From Clostridium uliginosum (GTDB lineage Bacteria > Bacillota > Clostridia > Clostridiales > Clostridiaceae), in contig NZ_FOMG01000008.1 in NCBI RefSeq assembly GCF_900112485.1, positions 1-64,000 on the forward strand: a DNA stretch of 64,000 nt, in the 5' to 3' direction. How positions within the stretch are numbered: the first letter of the stretch is position 1; each line of letters opens with the position of its first letter. This document shows, one piece after another, positions 28,180 to 36,596 of this stretch. The notes under the pieces are model-generated. The model had not been told where the DNA came from, searched no databases, and saw only the letters and a program-made list of their open reading frames with translations. A program made the translations under genes and the position numbers.

Positions 28180-28412
28180 AAGGCATATTTAAAAAAATAA
28201 CAAGTAAGTCAGTATGCTAGTCTATTTTGCGTCATACTGCGTCGATAATGTTAGCTAATAGCTCAGCTATGAGCTAATATTACCTCCTTGCCATTATATA
28301 AAGTGAAATTTTTCAGGCGGAGTTTTATACTCCATATGAATTTAGTTGAACTTATCTTAAGACAAAATATACGATGCATCTTTGACTTGTTATTTTCTTT
28401 CATATGCCTAAG
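28180..28412 (+). repeat. Interspersed palindromic repeat, long form, copy 2 (forward)
   Basis: About 233 bases. The ends are AAGGCATATTTAAAAAAATAACAAG and TGACTTGTTATTTTCTTTCATATGCCTAA. Like copy 1 it has the CAGTATGC...GCGTCATACTG pair, a central hairpin (TAATGTTAGCT with AGCTAATATTA) and CCTCCTTG. It then carries an extra block of about 66 bases, with a GGAGT-TTTAT-ACTCC hairpin, that is absent from short copies but shared with copy 6 (42832-43062). Confidence 0.88.
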
Positions 28413-28471
28413 GTTAAAATTTAGTTAATAAATAGATAAAACATATTTTAAATGTTAAAATAATTATATAG

Positions 28472-28636
28472 TTAAGAACATTCAAAAAAATAACAGATCA
28501 GTATGATTGTTTATTTTGCATCATACTGAGTCGGCAAGTTCTACTTATAGATAAGCTATGAGCAAAACTTGTGTCCTTGCCCTTGCACCAAATATATGGT
28601 GCATCGTTGGTCTGCTATTTTCTTTCATGTGCCTAA
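28472..28636 (+). repeat. Interspersed palindromic repeat, short form, copy 3 (forward)
   Basis: About 165 bases, 60 bases after copy 2 in the same orientation. The outer arms pair AACAGATCA with TTGGTCTGCT (one T.G pair). The central hairpin is CAAGTTCTACTTATAG with CTATGAGCAAAACTTG (one G.U pair and two A.C mismatches on the plus strand). The CCTCC block has drifted to GTGTCCTTG. The right end (GTGCCTAA) overlaps the first two bases of the pgeF ribosome site. Confidence 0.87.
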
Positions 28637-28648
28637 GGAGGAATAATT

Positions 28649-29392
28649 CTGAATAATATAGATTTTAAGTCTCTAGAAAACAATGAGAATTTTATCATAA
28701 TAAAATTAAATAATACTGCAAAGGTTATATTTTCTAATGCTGAAAAAGGAATAAGTTTTAATAGAAATACGGAAGATGGAATTAAACAGTTAGAGTCTTT
28801 AAAAGAGAAATTTCAAGTGAAAGATGTTGTATACCTTAAGCAAGTACATAGTGATAATATATTTACATATGTATCAGATAAACCTAGTATTAAAGATAAA
28901 GAAGGAGATGCAATAATAACAAATGAAAAAAAAGTTATTGTTGGGGTATTTACTGCAGATTGTGTACCTATAATATTAGTTGATGAGGTTAATAAAGTAG
29001 TAGCTGCAATTCATAGTGGGTGGAGAGGTACATTTAATTCAATTACTTTCAAAACTATTGCAAAGATGAAGAAAGATTATAATTGCAAACCTGAAAATAT
29101 CAAAGCATATATAGGACCTCATATTAGGGAATGTTGTTATGAAGTTTCAGAAGAACTTAAAGCACGTTTTTTAAATGAAAAAAGTGATATTGATAAAGAA
29201 AAATTATTTAATAAAAATAATCTTAATTTAGAATCATGTATAATCAGCGATTTAAAAAAATCAGGAATGTTAGAAAATCATATAAATGCACTAGGTCTAT
29301 GTACGTATTGCAATAAAGAATTTAAATTGCATTCATACAGAAAATCAAAAGGAGACTATGGACGAATGTTTGCTTTTGTAATTTTAGAATGA
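28649..29392 (+). CDS. pgeF: Peptidoglycan editing factor PgeF (YfiH/laccase-domain family), non-ATG start
   Basis: A YfiH-family protein; homologues have purine nucleoside phosphorylase or oxidase activity or prevent peptide mis-incorporation into peptidoglycan. Metal-site motifs are KQVHSDNIF, FTADCVPIIL, AIHSGWRG and CTYCNKEFKLHSYRKSKGD. A start at the GTG 28817 would remove about 56 conserved-position residues. The frame is open upstream to 28637, and AAGGAGG (28635-28641) sits seven bases before CTG 28649 and four before ATT 28646. CTG gives 247 aa, near the usual 250-270. No ATG is available; the start codon is inferred. Confidence 0.85.
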   Translation: MNNIDFKSLENNENFIIIKLNNTAKVIFSNAEKGISFNRNTEDGIKQLESLKEKFQVKDVVYLKQVHSDNIFTYVSDKPSIKDKEGDAIITNEKKVIVGVFTADCVPIILVDEVNKVVAAIHSGWRGTFNSITFKTIAKMKKDYNCKPENIKAYIGPHIRECCYEVSEELKARFLNEKSDIDKEKLFNKNNLNLESCIISDLKKSGMLENHINALGLCTYCNKEFKLHSYRKSKGDYGRMFAFVILE

Positions 29393-29403
29393 GGAGAAAG
29401 AAT

Positions 29404-30108
29404 ATGGCTGAAGAAAAGGTATTAATAGTTGATGATGAAGAACATATAATTGAATTATTAAGATTTAATTTACTTAATAATGGATATAAAGTATTTTCAG
29501 CAACAAATGGGATAGATGCGATTAAAATTGCTGAAAAAGAACAACCCAATTTAGTTTTATTAGATCTAATGTTACCAGGAATAGATGGATTTGATGTATG
29601 CAAAGAAATAAAGAAAAATAAAGAAACTAAAAATACATCTATAATAATGTTAACAGCCAAAGGAGAAGAAATTGATAAAATATTAGGATTAGAACTTGGA
29701 GCTGATGATTATATAACAAAACCATTTTCGGTTAGGGAGTTACTTGCAAGAGTAAAAGCTGTACTTAGAAGGACGTATCCTACAATGCAACTAGATGGAA
29801 ATATTTATGAGTCTCAAAGTCTTAAGGTTGACTTTGAGCGTCATGAAGTATTTATTAATAATCAAAAAGTTGATTTAACTTTAAAGGAATTTGAACTTTT
29901 ACAAATATTGATAAAAAATAGAGGGAAAATCCTGCAAAGAGAAACTTTATTAGATAAGATATGGGGATACGAATATATAGGAGAAACAAGAACTGTAGAT
30001 GTACATATTAGATATTTAAGAAAAAAGATAGAAAAAGATGATAAAAACCCAAGGTTTATAGAAACTATAAGGGGAGTTGGTTATAGATTTAATCAAGAAG
30101 AAGAATGA
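29404..30108 (+). CDS. phoP: PhoP/PhoB-type response regulator
   Basis: An OmpR/PhoB-family DNA-binding response regulator. The receiver has VLIVDDEEHI, the phospho-acceptor Asp in LVLLDLMLPGIDGFD (about residue 54), LTAKGEE and the Lys in ITKPFSVREL. The C-terminal winged helix includes LTLKEFELLQILIKNRG and RTVDVHIRYLRKKIE. GAGGAGAAAG selects this ATG (234 aa). It overlaps phoR by four bases, and the downstream pst-phoU genes make phosphate control very likely. Confidence 0.92.
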   Translation: MAEEKVLIVDDEEHIIELLRFNLLNNGYKVFSATNGIDAIKIAEKEQPNLVLLDLMLPGIDGFDVCKEIKKNKETKNTSIIMLTAKGEEIDKILGLELGADDYITKPFSVRELLARVKAVLRRTYPTMQLDGNIYESQSLKVDFERHEVFINNQKVDLTLKEFELLQILIKNRGKILQRETLLDKIWGYEYIGETRTVDVHIRYLRKKIEKDDKNPRFIETIRGVGYRFNQEEE

Positions 30109-31775
30109 AAAATAAAATTTTAATATCTATAATAGTAATAGTTTTATTTGTGCTTACAATTTTAACTTCATCTTTTGTATTATTAACCAATATTCAGCAT
30201 ATTAATGACACAAAAGAAGAACTTAAAAACTTTAATTCGATTATTTTTCAACTCAAAAGTATTGATAAAGAAAAATTAGATAACATAAAAATAAATGGAA
30301 TATCTGTACGATTAACGTTCATAAATACAAATGGAGATGTCTTATATGATACTGAAGAAAATAATCTTACTAATAATATAAATACAAAAGAAATACAAGA
30401 AGCTTTAGAAACTGGAAATGGGTACGCTATAAGATATAATGAAAGTACAAATACGAATTTAATATACTATGCTACAAAAATAGATGATACTATTATTAGA
30501 AGTTCAGTGCCTGTAAATATGATTAAAATGTTTCAAAGCGAGAATATCAAATACTATGTATGTATATTAATAGGAGTAATAATTTCTTCTATAGCTCTAT
30601 CTTTAAAATTAGTTAAGATGATAATTCAGCCTGTAAAAGATTTAGAAAGTATAACAGGAAAAATGGCAGGTGGAGATTATAGAATAAGAGTAAATGTAAA
30701 TACGAATGATGAATTAGGGAATTTAGGTAATAGTTTTAATAATATGGCAAACCAGCTTCAAATGAAAATAAATGAATTGGTTGAAAAACAAACTAAGATA
30801 GAATCAATTTTAAGGAGTATGGAAAGTGGAGTAATCGCTGTAGATAATAATGATGTGATTATTTCTATAAATCCTTATGCTGAAAAAATATTTGGAATAA
30901 AGAAGAATATAATTGGAGAAAATTTAATAGATTATATAACTGATTATGACATAAACAATTTTTTGAAAGAAGAAGAAATTGATAAGGAAATAAAAATACT
31001 TCATCCAATAGAACGTAACTTAAAGATTAAGAAAGCTATTATAGTAAATGGAATAGAAAAGATAGGAAAAGTTATAACAATACAAGATATTACAGATTTA
31101 AAAAAATTTGAACTTATGAGGACTCAATTTGTGGCTAATGTATCACATGAATTAAAAACACCATTAACATCTATAAAAGGTTTTGCGGAAACATTAAGAG
31201 ACGTTGAACAGGATCCGACAAGAGGTAAGTTTTTAGATATAATTAATAAAGAAGCAGAAAGATTAACTAGATTAATAAATGATATACTGGTATTATCACA
31301 TATCGAAAGTCATTTAGTATCACAGAGCGATGAGTTTTTACCGGGAGTAATAATTGAAGATGTAATAAATATGATAAAAAAGATAGCATACAACAAAGAA
31401 ATTAAATTAGAATTTGAAGATCATAATCAAGAATTTATATTAGGAGATAAAGATAAATTCTTTCAACTTGTTTTAAATTTAATAGAGAATGGTATAAAGT
31501 ATTCTGAAAGTGGAGCATGTGTTAAAGTTTTAAGTTATGACAAATGTGGATACTATTACTTGGAAGTTAGTGATAATGGAATTGGAATACCAGAAGAAGA
31601 TCTTCCGAGAATATTTGAAAGATTTTATAGAGTAGATAAATCTAGAAAACAAGGTGGAACAGGACTAGGATTAGCTATTGTAAAACATATAGTGAAGACA
31701 TTTAATGGAGATATTAATGTTGAAAGTGAATTAGGTGAAGGAACTACATTTAAGGTAGAAATAAAATATCTTTAA
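30105..31775 (+). CDS. phoR: PhoR-type sensor histidine kinase
   Basis: A 556-residue membrane kinase, the partner of the preceding regulator. A membrane segment lies at about residues 5-27, an extracytoplasmic domain at 28-148 and a second membrane segment at about 150-170. Then come a HAMP domain, a PAS domain (VIAVDNNDVIISINPYAEKI), the phospho-His box FVANVSHELKTPLTSIKG (about residue 350) and the ATPase motifs LVLNLIENGIKY, DNGIGIPEEDLPRIFERFYR and GTGLGLAIVK. The start codon overlaps the phoP stop. Confidence 0.94.
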   Translation: MKNKILISIIVIVLFVLTILTSSFVLLTNIQHINDTKEELKNFNSIIFQLKSIDKEKLDNIKINGISVRLTFINTNGDVLYDTEENNLTNNINTKEIQEALETGNGYAIRYNESTNTNLIYYATKIDDTIIRSSVPVNMIKMFQSENIKYYVCILIGVIISSIALSLKLVKMIIQPVKDLESITGKMAGGDYRIRVNVNTNDELGNLGNSFNNMANQLQMKINELVEKQTKIESILRSMESGVIAVDNNDVIISINPYAEKIFGIKKNIIGENLIDYITDYDINNFLKEEEIDKEIKILHPIERNLKIKKAIIVNGIEKIGKVITIQDITDLKKFELMRTQFVANVSHELKTPLTSIKGFAETLRDVEQDPTRGKFLDIINKEAERLTRLINDILVLSHIESHLVSQSDEFLPGVIIEDVINMIKKIAYNKEIKLEFEDHNQEFILGDKDKFFQLVLNLIENGIKYSESGACVKVLSYDKCGYYYLEVSDNGIGIPEEDLPRIFERFYRVDKSRKQGGTGLGLAIVKHIVKTFNGDINVESELGEGTTFKVEIKYL

Positions 31776-31867
31776 ATTTTAAGTAGTTATCTAATAAAGC
31801 CATTAATTATATGTAAATGCTAAATTCTTTAATTAGAAGCTGTATATTACAAAATATAGATTTTTAC

Positions 31868-31923
31868 AAAGGAGATATCTCAAATAAAAAATATTTTTTA
31901 TTTGAGATATCTCCTTTATTTTT
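31868..31923. terminator. Perfect 50-bp palindromic terminator after phoR
   Basis: Bases 31868-31892 and 31893-31917 are exact reverse complements with no spacer, then ATTTTTG. As RNA it would form a hairpin of about 23 bp in either direction. It separates phoPR from pst. The rest of this 322-base gap holds only AT-rich sequence and the possible Pho box below. Confidence 0.88.
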
Positions 31924-31953
31924 GTATAAACAATTAAATAAAAAGTTTTAATG

Positions 31954-31990
31954 TTAAATTATTTTAACAAGTAACTAATATAACTTAACC
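31954..31990 (+). promoter_or_regulatory. Possible PhoP-binding region upstream of pstS
   Basis: TTAA-starting hexamers occur at 31954 (TTAAAT), 31964 (TTAACA) and 31985 (TTAACC), spaced 10 and 21 bases, close to whole helical turns. Firmicute PhoP binds direct TTAACA-like repeats at about 11-base spacing. In such AT-rich DNA the match is only suggestive. Confidence 0.35.
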
Positions 31991-32097
31991 TGCCGATAAT
32001 AATATATTAACTTATTGGGTATATTATAAAAATGTAAGGTAGGACGAAGAATAAATCAGAAAATTTCAAAATTTAATTATTAATGGAGGGAATTTAA

Positions 32098-33006
32098 ATG
32101 AAAAAAAGAACCTTGAAATTTATAGTTAGTGCATTAATAGTAACAATGGTTGGAGGAGCAATGATTGGTTGTGGTTCAAAGACAACAACAGAAGAACCCA
32201 AACAAGGTACTAGCACAGAAGAAGGTATAACTGGTTCTATAACAATTAGTGGATCATCTGCATTACTACCATTAATGGAACAATCAATTGAGAAGTTTAA
32301 AGAGAAAAATCCAAATGCGGAAATAAGTGCCCAAGCAGGAGGATCAGGTGCTGGTATTACTCAAGTATTAGATGGAACAGTAGATATAGGAAATTCTGAT
32401 ATATTTGCAGAAGAAAATTTGAGTGCAGATAAAGCTAAAGAATTAGTGGATCATAAAGTCATAGCTCAAGGATTTGGAATTGTAGTGAATAAATCATTAG
32501 GAATAGATAGCTTAACTAAGGATCAAATCAAAGGAATATTTTCAGGCAAAATTACAAATTGGAATAAAGTTGGAGGACCAGATAAACAAATATTCTTAGT
32601 TCATAGAAAATCAGGTTCAGGTACAAGAGCAACTTTTGAAAGTACACTATTAGATGGAGATAAATCGTTAGAAAATGATGCAATAGGTGCAGTCCAAGAT
32701 TCAAATGGTGCAGTACTTACAACAATGAAACAAAATGATGGTGCAATCAGTTACTTAGGTCTTGCATATATGAATACACAAGAAGCTAAAGATGTTTTAC
32801 AATTAACTAAAATTAATGGAGTAACAAGTGATAAAGCAAACATAGCTGATGGTAACTATCCTTTCTGGTCATGGGGACATATGTATACTAAAGGAGAAGC
32901 TAATGGATTATCAAAATCATTTATTGAATTTATAACAAGTAGTGATAATTCAAAAAGTATAGAAGATTTAGGCTTTATTCCAGGAGCTGAAATAAAGAAA
33001 AAATAA
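32098..33006 (+). CDS. pstS: Phosphate-binding lipoprotein PstS
   Basis: The extracytoplasmic phosphate receptor of the Pst ABC importer. It has a lipoprotein signal, with a basic start MKKRTLKF, a hydrophobic core and lipobox MIGC with Cys at about residue 25, followed by a Thr/Glu-rich linker. Phosphate-binding motifs are ISGSSALLPLM, GGSGAGITQVLDG and HRKSGSGTRATFE. 302 aa, normal. First gene of pstSCAB-phoU. Confidence 0.96.
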   Translation: MKKRTLKFIVSALIVTMVGGAMIGCGSKTTTEEPKQGTSTEEGITGSITISGSSALLPLMEQSIEKFKEKNPNAEISAQAGGSGAGITQVLDGTVDIGNSDIFAEENLSADKAKELVDHKVIAQGFGIVVNKSLGIDSLTKDQIKGIFSGKITNWNKVGGPDKQIFLVHRKSGSGTRATFESTLLDGDKSLENDAIGAVQDSNGAVLTTMKQNDGAISYLGLAYMNTQEAKDVLQLTKINGVTSDKANIADGNYPFWSWGHMYTKGEANGLSKSFIEFITSSDNSKSIEDLGFIPGAEIKKK

Positions 33007-33018
33007 GTAAATTAGAGG

Positions 33019-33921
33019 ATGATTAAAAGGATGGAAAAAAGAAGTTTTAAAGAAAGACTTAAGAATGAATATTTAGGCCAAGGTTTTGCAACATTATGTG
33101 GAATAATAATAATAATAATAACAGTATTAATATTATTATTTATAGTTTCAAAAGGAATAAAGTCATTCACACAAAATGGATATAGCATTATAGATTTCTT
33201 ATTTAAAAATGACTGGAAGCCACATCAAGATAAGCCTTCTTTTGGAGCTTTGGCATTCATCGTAGGATCTACCTGCGTATCAATAGGAGCGGTGATTTTA
33301 AGTGCTCCTGTTGCTATTGCATTAGCAGTTTTCACAAATGTAATTTCTAGCATATTTGGTAATAAAATAATAAAACCTGCTTTGGAAATATTAGTTGGAA
33401 TACCATCAGTTGTGTATGGATGGGTTGGTATTTCAGTATTAGTACCATTTATAAAAAATAATGTGGGTGGAATGGGCTTTTCACTTTTAGCAGGAGTATT
33501 AGTATTATCATTAATGATTTTACCAACAATAGCAACACTGTCTATAGATGCTATAAAAAATATACCAAGCGATCATATAGAAGCATCATATGGACTAGGA
33601 GCTACTAGATGGCAAACAATAAGTAAAGTAATAGTTCCAGGGGCTAAAACAGGAATTATTACAGGGGTTGTTTTAGGTATAGCAAGAGCTTTTGGAGAAG
33701 CACTTGCAGTACAAATGGTAATTGGTAATACAGTAAAATTACCAGATGGGATTCTTTCTTCTATGTCCACATTGACGAGTGTTATAACAATGGATATGGC
33801 AAACACAGTTGGTGGAACAGCATGGAATGATGCATTATGGAGTTTAGCATTAATATTGCTTATAATCTCATTTATTTTTATATTGATAGTTAGAAAGATT
33901 GAAAAAAGGAGTGGAATATAA
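33019..33921 (+). CDS. pstC: Phosphate ABC transporter permease PstC
   Basis: One of two membrane subunits of the Pst importer. About six membrane segments (first at about residues 25-48), with the family motifs ALEILVGIPSVVYGWVGI and the EAA loop HIEASYGLGATRWQTI. An in-frame ATG at 33031 is an alternative start; the site AGAGG is poorly spaced for the first ATG and about 11 bases from the second. It overlaps pstA by one base (TAATG). Confidence 0.95.
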   Translation: MIKRMEKRSFKERLKNEYLGQGFATLCGIIIIIITVLILLFIVSKGIKSFTQNGYSIIDFLFKNDWKPHQDKPSFGALAFIVGSTCVSIGAVILSAPVAIALAVFTNVISSIFGNKIIKPALEILVGIPSVVYGWVGISVLVPFIKNNVGGMGFSLLAGVLVLSLMILPTIATLSIDAIKNIPSDHIEASYGLGATRWQTISKVIVPGAKTGIITGVVLGIARAFGEALAVQMVIGNTVKLPDGILSSMSTLTSVITMDMANTVGGTAWNDALWSLALILLIISFIFILIVRKIEKRSGI

Positions 33922-34805
33922 TGAATGCAAAAAAGGCAGACAAAATTGCAACAGCTGTTTTTTATGCAATAAGTATTTTTATAGTAACATTACTTGGAAC
34001 TTTTATTGCTTATATAATATATAAAGGCGGAGCGATGATAAAACCTTCATTTTTATTTGGAAACCCTAAATTAAGTGGAGCAGGTGGTGGTATTGGACCT
34101 CAACTATTTAACTCCTTTTATATGCTTATAATTTCATTGATAATTACAGTACCAGTCGGAATTGGAGCAGGGATATACTTAGCTGAATATGCAAAAGAGG
34201 GAAAAATACTTAATTTTATAAGAATGTCTCTTGAAACAATATCTTCATTACCATCAATAGTTATAGGAATGTTCGGGTTATTAGTTTTTGTTAATATGGC
34301 AGGATGGGGATATTCAATACTTGCCGGGGCGTTATCTGTTAGTATATTAAATATACCATCAATGACTAGAATTTCTGAAAATGCTATTAAAACAGCAAGC
34401 AAAAGAGTTAAGGAAGCATCGTTAGGGCTAGGTGCTAGTAAGTGGCAAACATTGGCTAAACTTACTGTACCTATAGCTATGAGTGAAATTTTAACTGGAA
34501 TAATATTAGCTTCTGGAAGAATATTTGGAGAAGCAGCAGCATTTTTGTATACTGCAGGATTAAGTTCTGGTGGATTAAATTTTAACAATATTAGCTTACT
34601 TGGAAATAAATCAGCATTTTCACTTTTTAGACCAGCTGAAACATTGGCAGTTCATATATGGAAGTTAAATTCTGAAGGAACTGTTATTGATGCAGTACAA
34701 ATTGCAAATGGAACATCAGCAGTATTAATAATTGCAGTTCTTTTGTTTAATATAATAGCAAGATTATTAGGAAATAGATTAATGAGATCTTACGGCGGGA
34801 AGTAG
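33921..34805 (+). CDS. pstA: Phosphate ABC transporter permease PstA
   Basis: The second Pst membrane subunit, 294 aa, with about six membrane segments. Motifs: ISLIITVPVGIGAGIYLAEY, LETISSLPSIVIGMFG and the EAA loop KEASLGLGASKWQTLAKL. It starts at the pstC stop (TAATG overlap) and is followed 14 bases later by pstB. Confidence 0.95.
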   Translation: MNAKKADKIATAVFYAISIFIVTLLGTFIAYIIYKGGAMIKPSFLFGNPKLSGAGGGIGPQLFNSFYMLIISLIITVPVGIGAGIYLAEYAKEGKILNFIRMSLETISSLPSIVIGMFGLLVFVNMAGWGYSILAGALSVSILNIPSMTRISENAIKTASKRVKEASLGLGASKWQTLAKLTVPIAMSEILTGIILASGRIFGEAAAFLYTAGLSSGGLNFNNISLLGNKSAFSLFRPAETLAVHIWKLNSEGTVIDAVQIANGTSAVLIIAVLLFNIIARLLGNRLMRSYGGK

Positions 34806-34819
34806 GAGGTTTATAAAAC

Positions 34820-35569
34820 ATGAGTATTATAGAAACTAAGGATTTAAATTTATATTATGGAGATAATCAAGCACTTAAAAATATAAATATAAATATAAAT
34901 AAAAATGAGGTAACAGCATTAATTGGACCTTCAGGATGTGGAAAGTCAACTTTTTTAAGAACTTTAAATAGAATGAATGACTTGATTGAAATAGTTAAGA
35001 TAACTGGAGAAGTAATTTTTGAAGGCAAGGATATATACAAAGATTATGATGAGATATATTTAAGAAAAAGAGTAGGCATGGTATTTCAAAGACCAAATCC
35101 ATTTCCAATGTCTATTTATGATAATATAGCTTATGGACCTAGAATTCATGGAATGAAAGATAAAAAAGTTTTGGATAAACTTGTTGAAGAAAGTTTAAAA
35201 GGAGCTGCTCTTTGGGATGAAACTAAAGATAGGTTAAAACAAAGCGCACTTCGACTTTCAGGGGGACAACAACAAAGGCTATGTATTGCAAGAACTTTAG
35301 CGGTGTCACCAGAAGTTATATTAATGGATGAACCGACATCGGCACTAGATCCTATATCAACAAATAAAACTGAAGAATTAATTGACGATCTAAAAAAAGA
35401 TTATACAGTAATAATAGTAACTCATAATATGCAACAAGCAGGAAGAATAGCAGATAAAACAGCTTTTTTCTTAAATGGTGAAGTAATAGAGTATGGAAAA
35501 ACAGAAAATATTTTCTATAAGCCAAGAGATAAAAGAACAGAAGATTATATAACTGGTAGATTTGGTTAA
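34820..35569 (+). CDS. pstB: Phosphate ABC transporter ATP-binding protein PstB
   Basis: The ATPase of the Pst importer, 249 aa. Walker A is [12 protein letters not shown], the Q-loop region [15 protein letters not shown] is the PstB hallmark, the signature is LSGGQQQR, Walker [14 protein letters not shown] and the switch His is in [15 protein letters not shown] precedes the start. Confidence 0.97.
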   Translation: MSIIETKDLNLYYGDNQALKNINININKNEVTALIGPSGCGKSTFLRTLNRMNDLIEIVKITGEVIFEGKDIYKDYDEIYLRKRVGMVFQRPNPFPMSIYDNIAYGPRIHGMKDKKVLDKLVEESLKGAALWDETKDRLKQSALRLSGGQQQRLCIARTLAVSPEVILMDEPTSALDPISTNKTEELIDDLKKDYTVIIVTHNMQQAGRIADKTAFFLNGEVIEYGKTENIFYKPRDKRTEDYITGRFG

Positions 35570-35587
35570 AATAAGGGAGGAGAATTA

Positions 35588-36244
35588 ATGACAAGAGGAT
35601 CTCAAGATACAAGGGTAAAAGAAATAAATAGAGAGTTATTAAAGATGACAAGTTTAGTGGAAAAACAAATATATGAAAGTATGATTGCATTAAAGAGCCA
35701 TGATTTAGAAATGGCAGATAGAGTTATTAAGGGCGATGACAAAGTAGATAATCTTCAAAAAATAATTGAAGAGGACTGTATTAAGTTTATTGCAACAGAA
35801 CAACCGGTAGCAACAGATTTGAGAAAAGTATTTACTGCATCTAAAATTGTAACAGATTTAGAGAGAATGGCAGATCATGCAGTTGATATATGTAAGATTA
35901 CTAAAAGATTAGATGAAACTGCATTTAAAGAAAATTTAGGTGAGCTATGGGAGATGGAAAAAAAGGTTAGAAGTATGATAAGCTTATCTATAGATGCTTA
36001 TATTAAAGATGATGAAGAATTTGCATATAAAGTTTGCAAAATGGATGATTCAGTAGATGCATCATATGAATCGTTATTTGGAATATTACTAGATCAAATT
36101 AAACAAAATGAAGATTTAATTCATCAAGGAACTCAATTATTATTTGCAATAAAGTATTTAGAAAGAATTGCAGATCATGTAACGAATATTTGTGAATGGA
36201 CCATATTTTCGAAAAATGGGAAATATGTGGATCTAAATGAATAG
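35588..36244 (+). CDS. phoU: Phosphate signalling regulator PhoU
   Basis: A helical-bundle protein that links the Pst transporter to the PhoR kinase. 218 aa with the two PhoU repeats: TDLERMADHAVDICKI (about residue 95) and IKYLERIADHVTNICEW (about residue 198). These E/D-R-x-A-D-H motifs coordinate metal. It follows pstB by 18 bases with AGGGAGGAG as the ribosome site. Confidence 0.96.
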   Translation: MTRGSQDTRVKEINRELLKMTSLVEKQIYESMIALKSHDLEMADRVIKGDDKVDNLQKIIEEDCIKFIATEQPVATDLRKVFTASKIVTDLERMADHAVDICKITKRLDETAFKENLGELWEMEKKVRSMISLSIDAYIKDDEEFAYKVCKMDDSVDASYESLFGILLDQIKQNEDLIHQGTQLLFAIKYLERIADHVTNICEWTIFSKNGKYVDLNE

Positions 36245-36312
36245 CAAGTTTAACGTGATATCTGAAAATAAAGATTGCACATAAAGAAATAGAGGTATGA
36301 TTGACTACAGAT

Positions 36313-36420
36313 ACGAAGATTAGCTTCGTGAAGAGTTTTTATCATTTTTTAAGTAGAATTCTAGGTAAACTCGCCTGAAGGCTTAAACAGTGCCAAATTC
36401 TATCTGAAAAATAATGAAAT
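36313..36420. repeat. Intergenic hairpin and a second type of long palindrome after phoU
   Basis: A small hairpin ACGAAG-ATTAG-CTTCGT (36313-36329) is followed by a long imperfect palindrome, 36336-36420, centred on GCCTGAAGGC. The outer arms ATCATTTTTTAAGTAGAATT and AATTCTATCTGAAAAATAAT pair with few mismatches. It shares no sequence with the GGCACAT family and appears once here. The rest of this 350-base gap holds only the promoter listed next. Confidence 0.6.
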
Positions 36421-36532
36421 TCCATTCACTTACTAATATGCATCTTCTGCAATCATAGCTCTATTTTTAGTATTAGCTATATAAAAAACAACTGTATATG
36501 TTATTTACAGTAACTTAATATAACTAGCTTTA

Positions 36533-36561
36533 TTGACTAAAACACGATGTTAGGTTAATAT
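36533..36561 (+). promoter_or_regulatory. Sigma-A-type promoter before the DUF512 gene
   Basis: TTGACT (36533-36538), 17 bases, TAATAT (36556-36561), about 35 bases before the gene start. It supports separate transcription from the pst-phoU operon. Confidence 0.5.
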
Positions 36562-36596
36562 AACAAGGATAGTATGTTATAATTAGGAGTGAAATG

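Noticed and set aside
28180-28636. Two nearby repeat copies as a CRISPR-like array
   Set aside because: The units are long palindromes of 165-233 bases with diverged copies and no short regular repeat-spacer pattern; there are no cas genes.
34118-34588. A 156-codon minus-strand open frame opposite pstA
   Set aside because: It is the shadow of a conserved permease gene, with no family features of its own.
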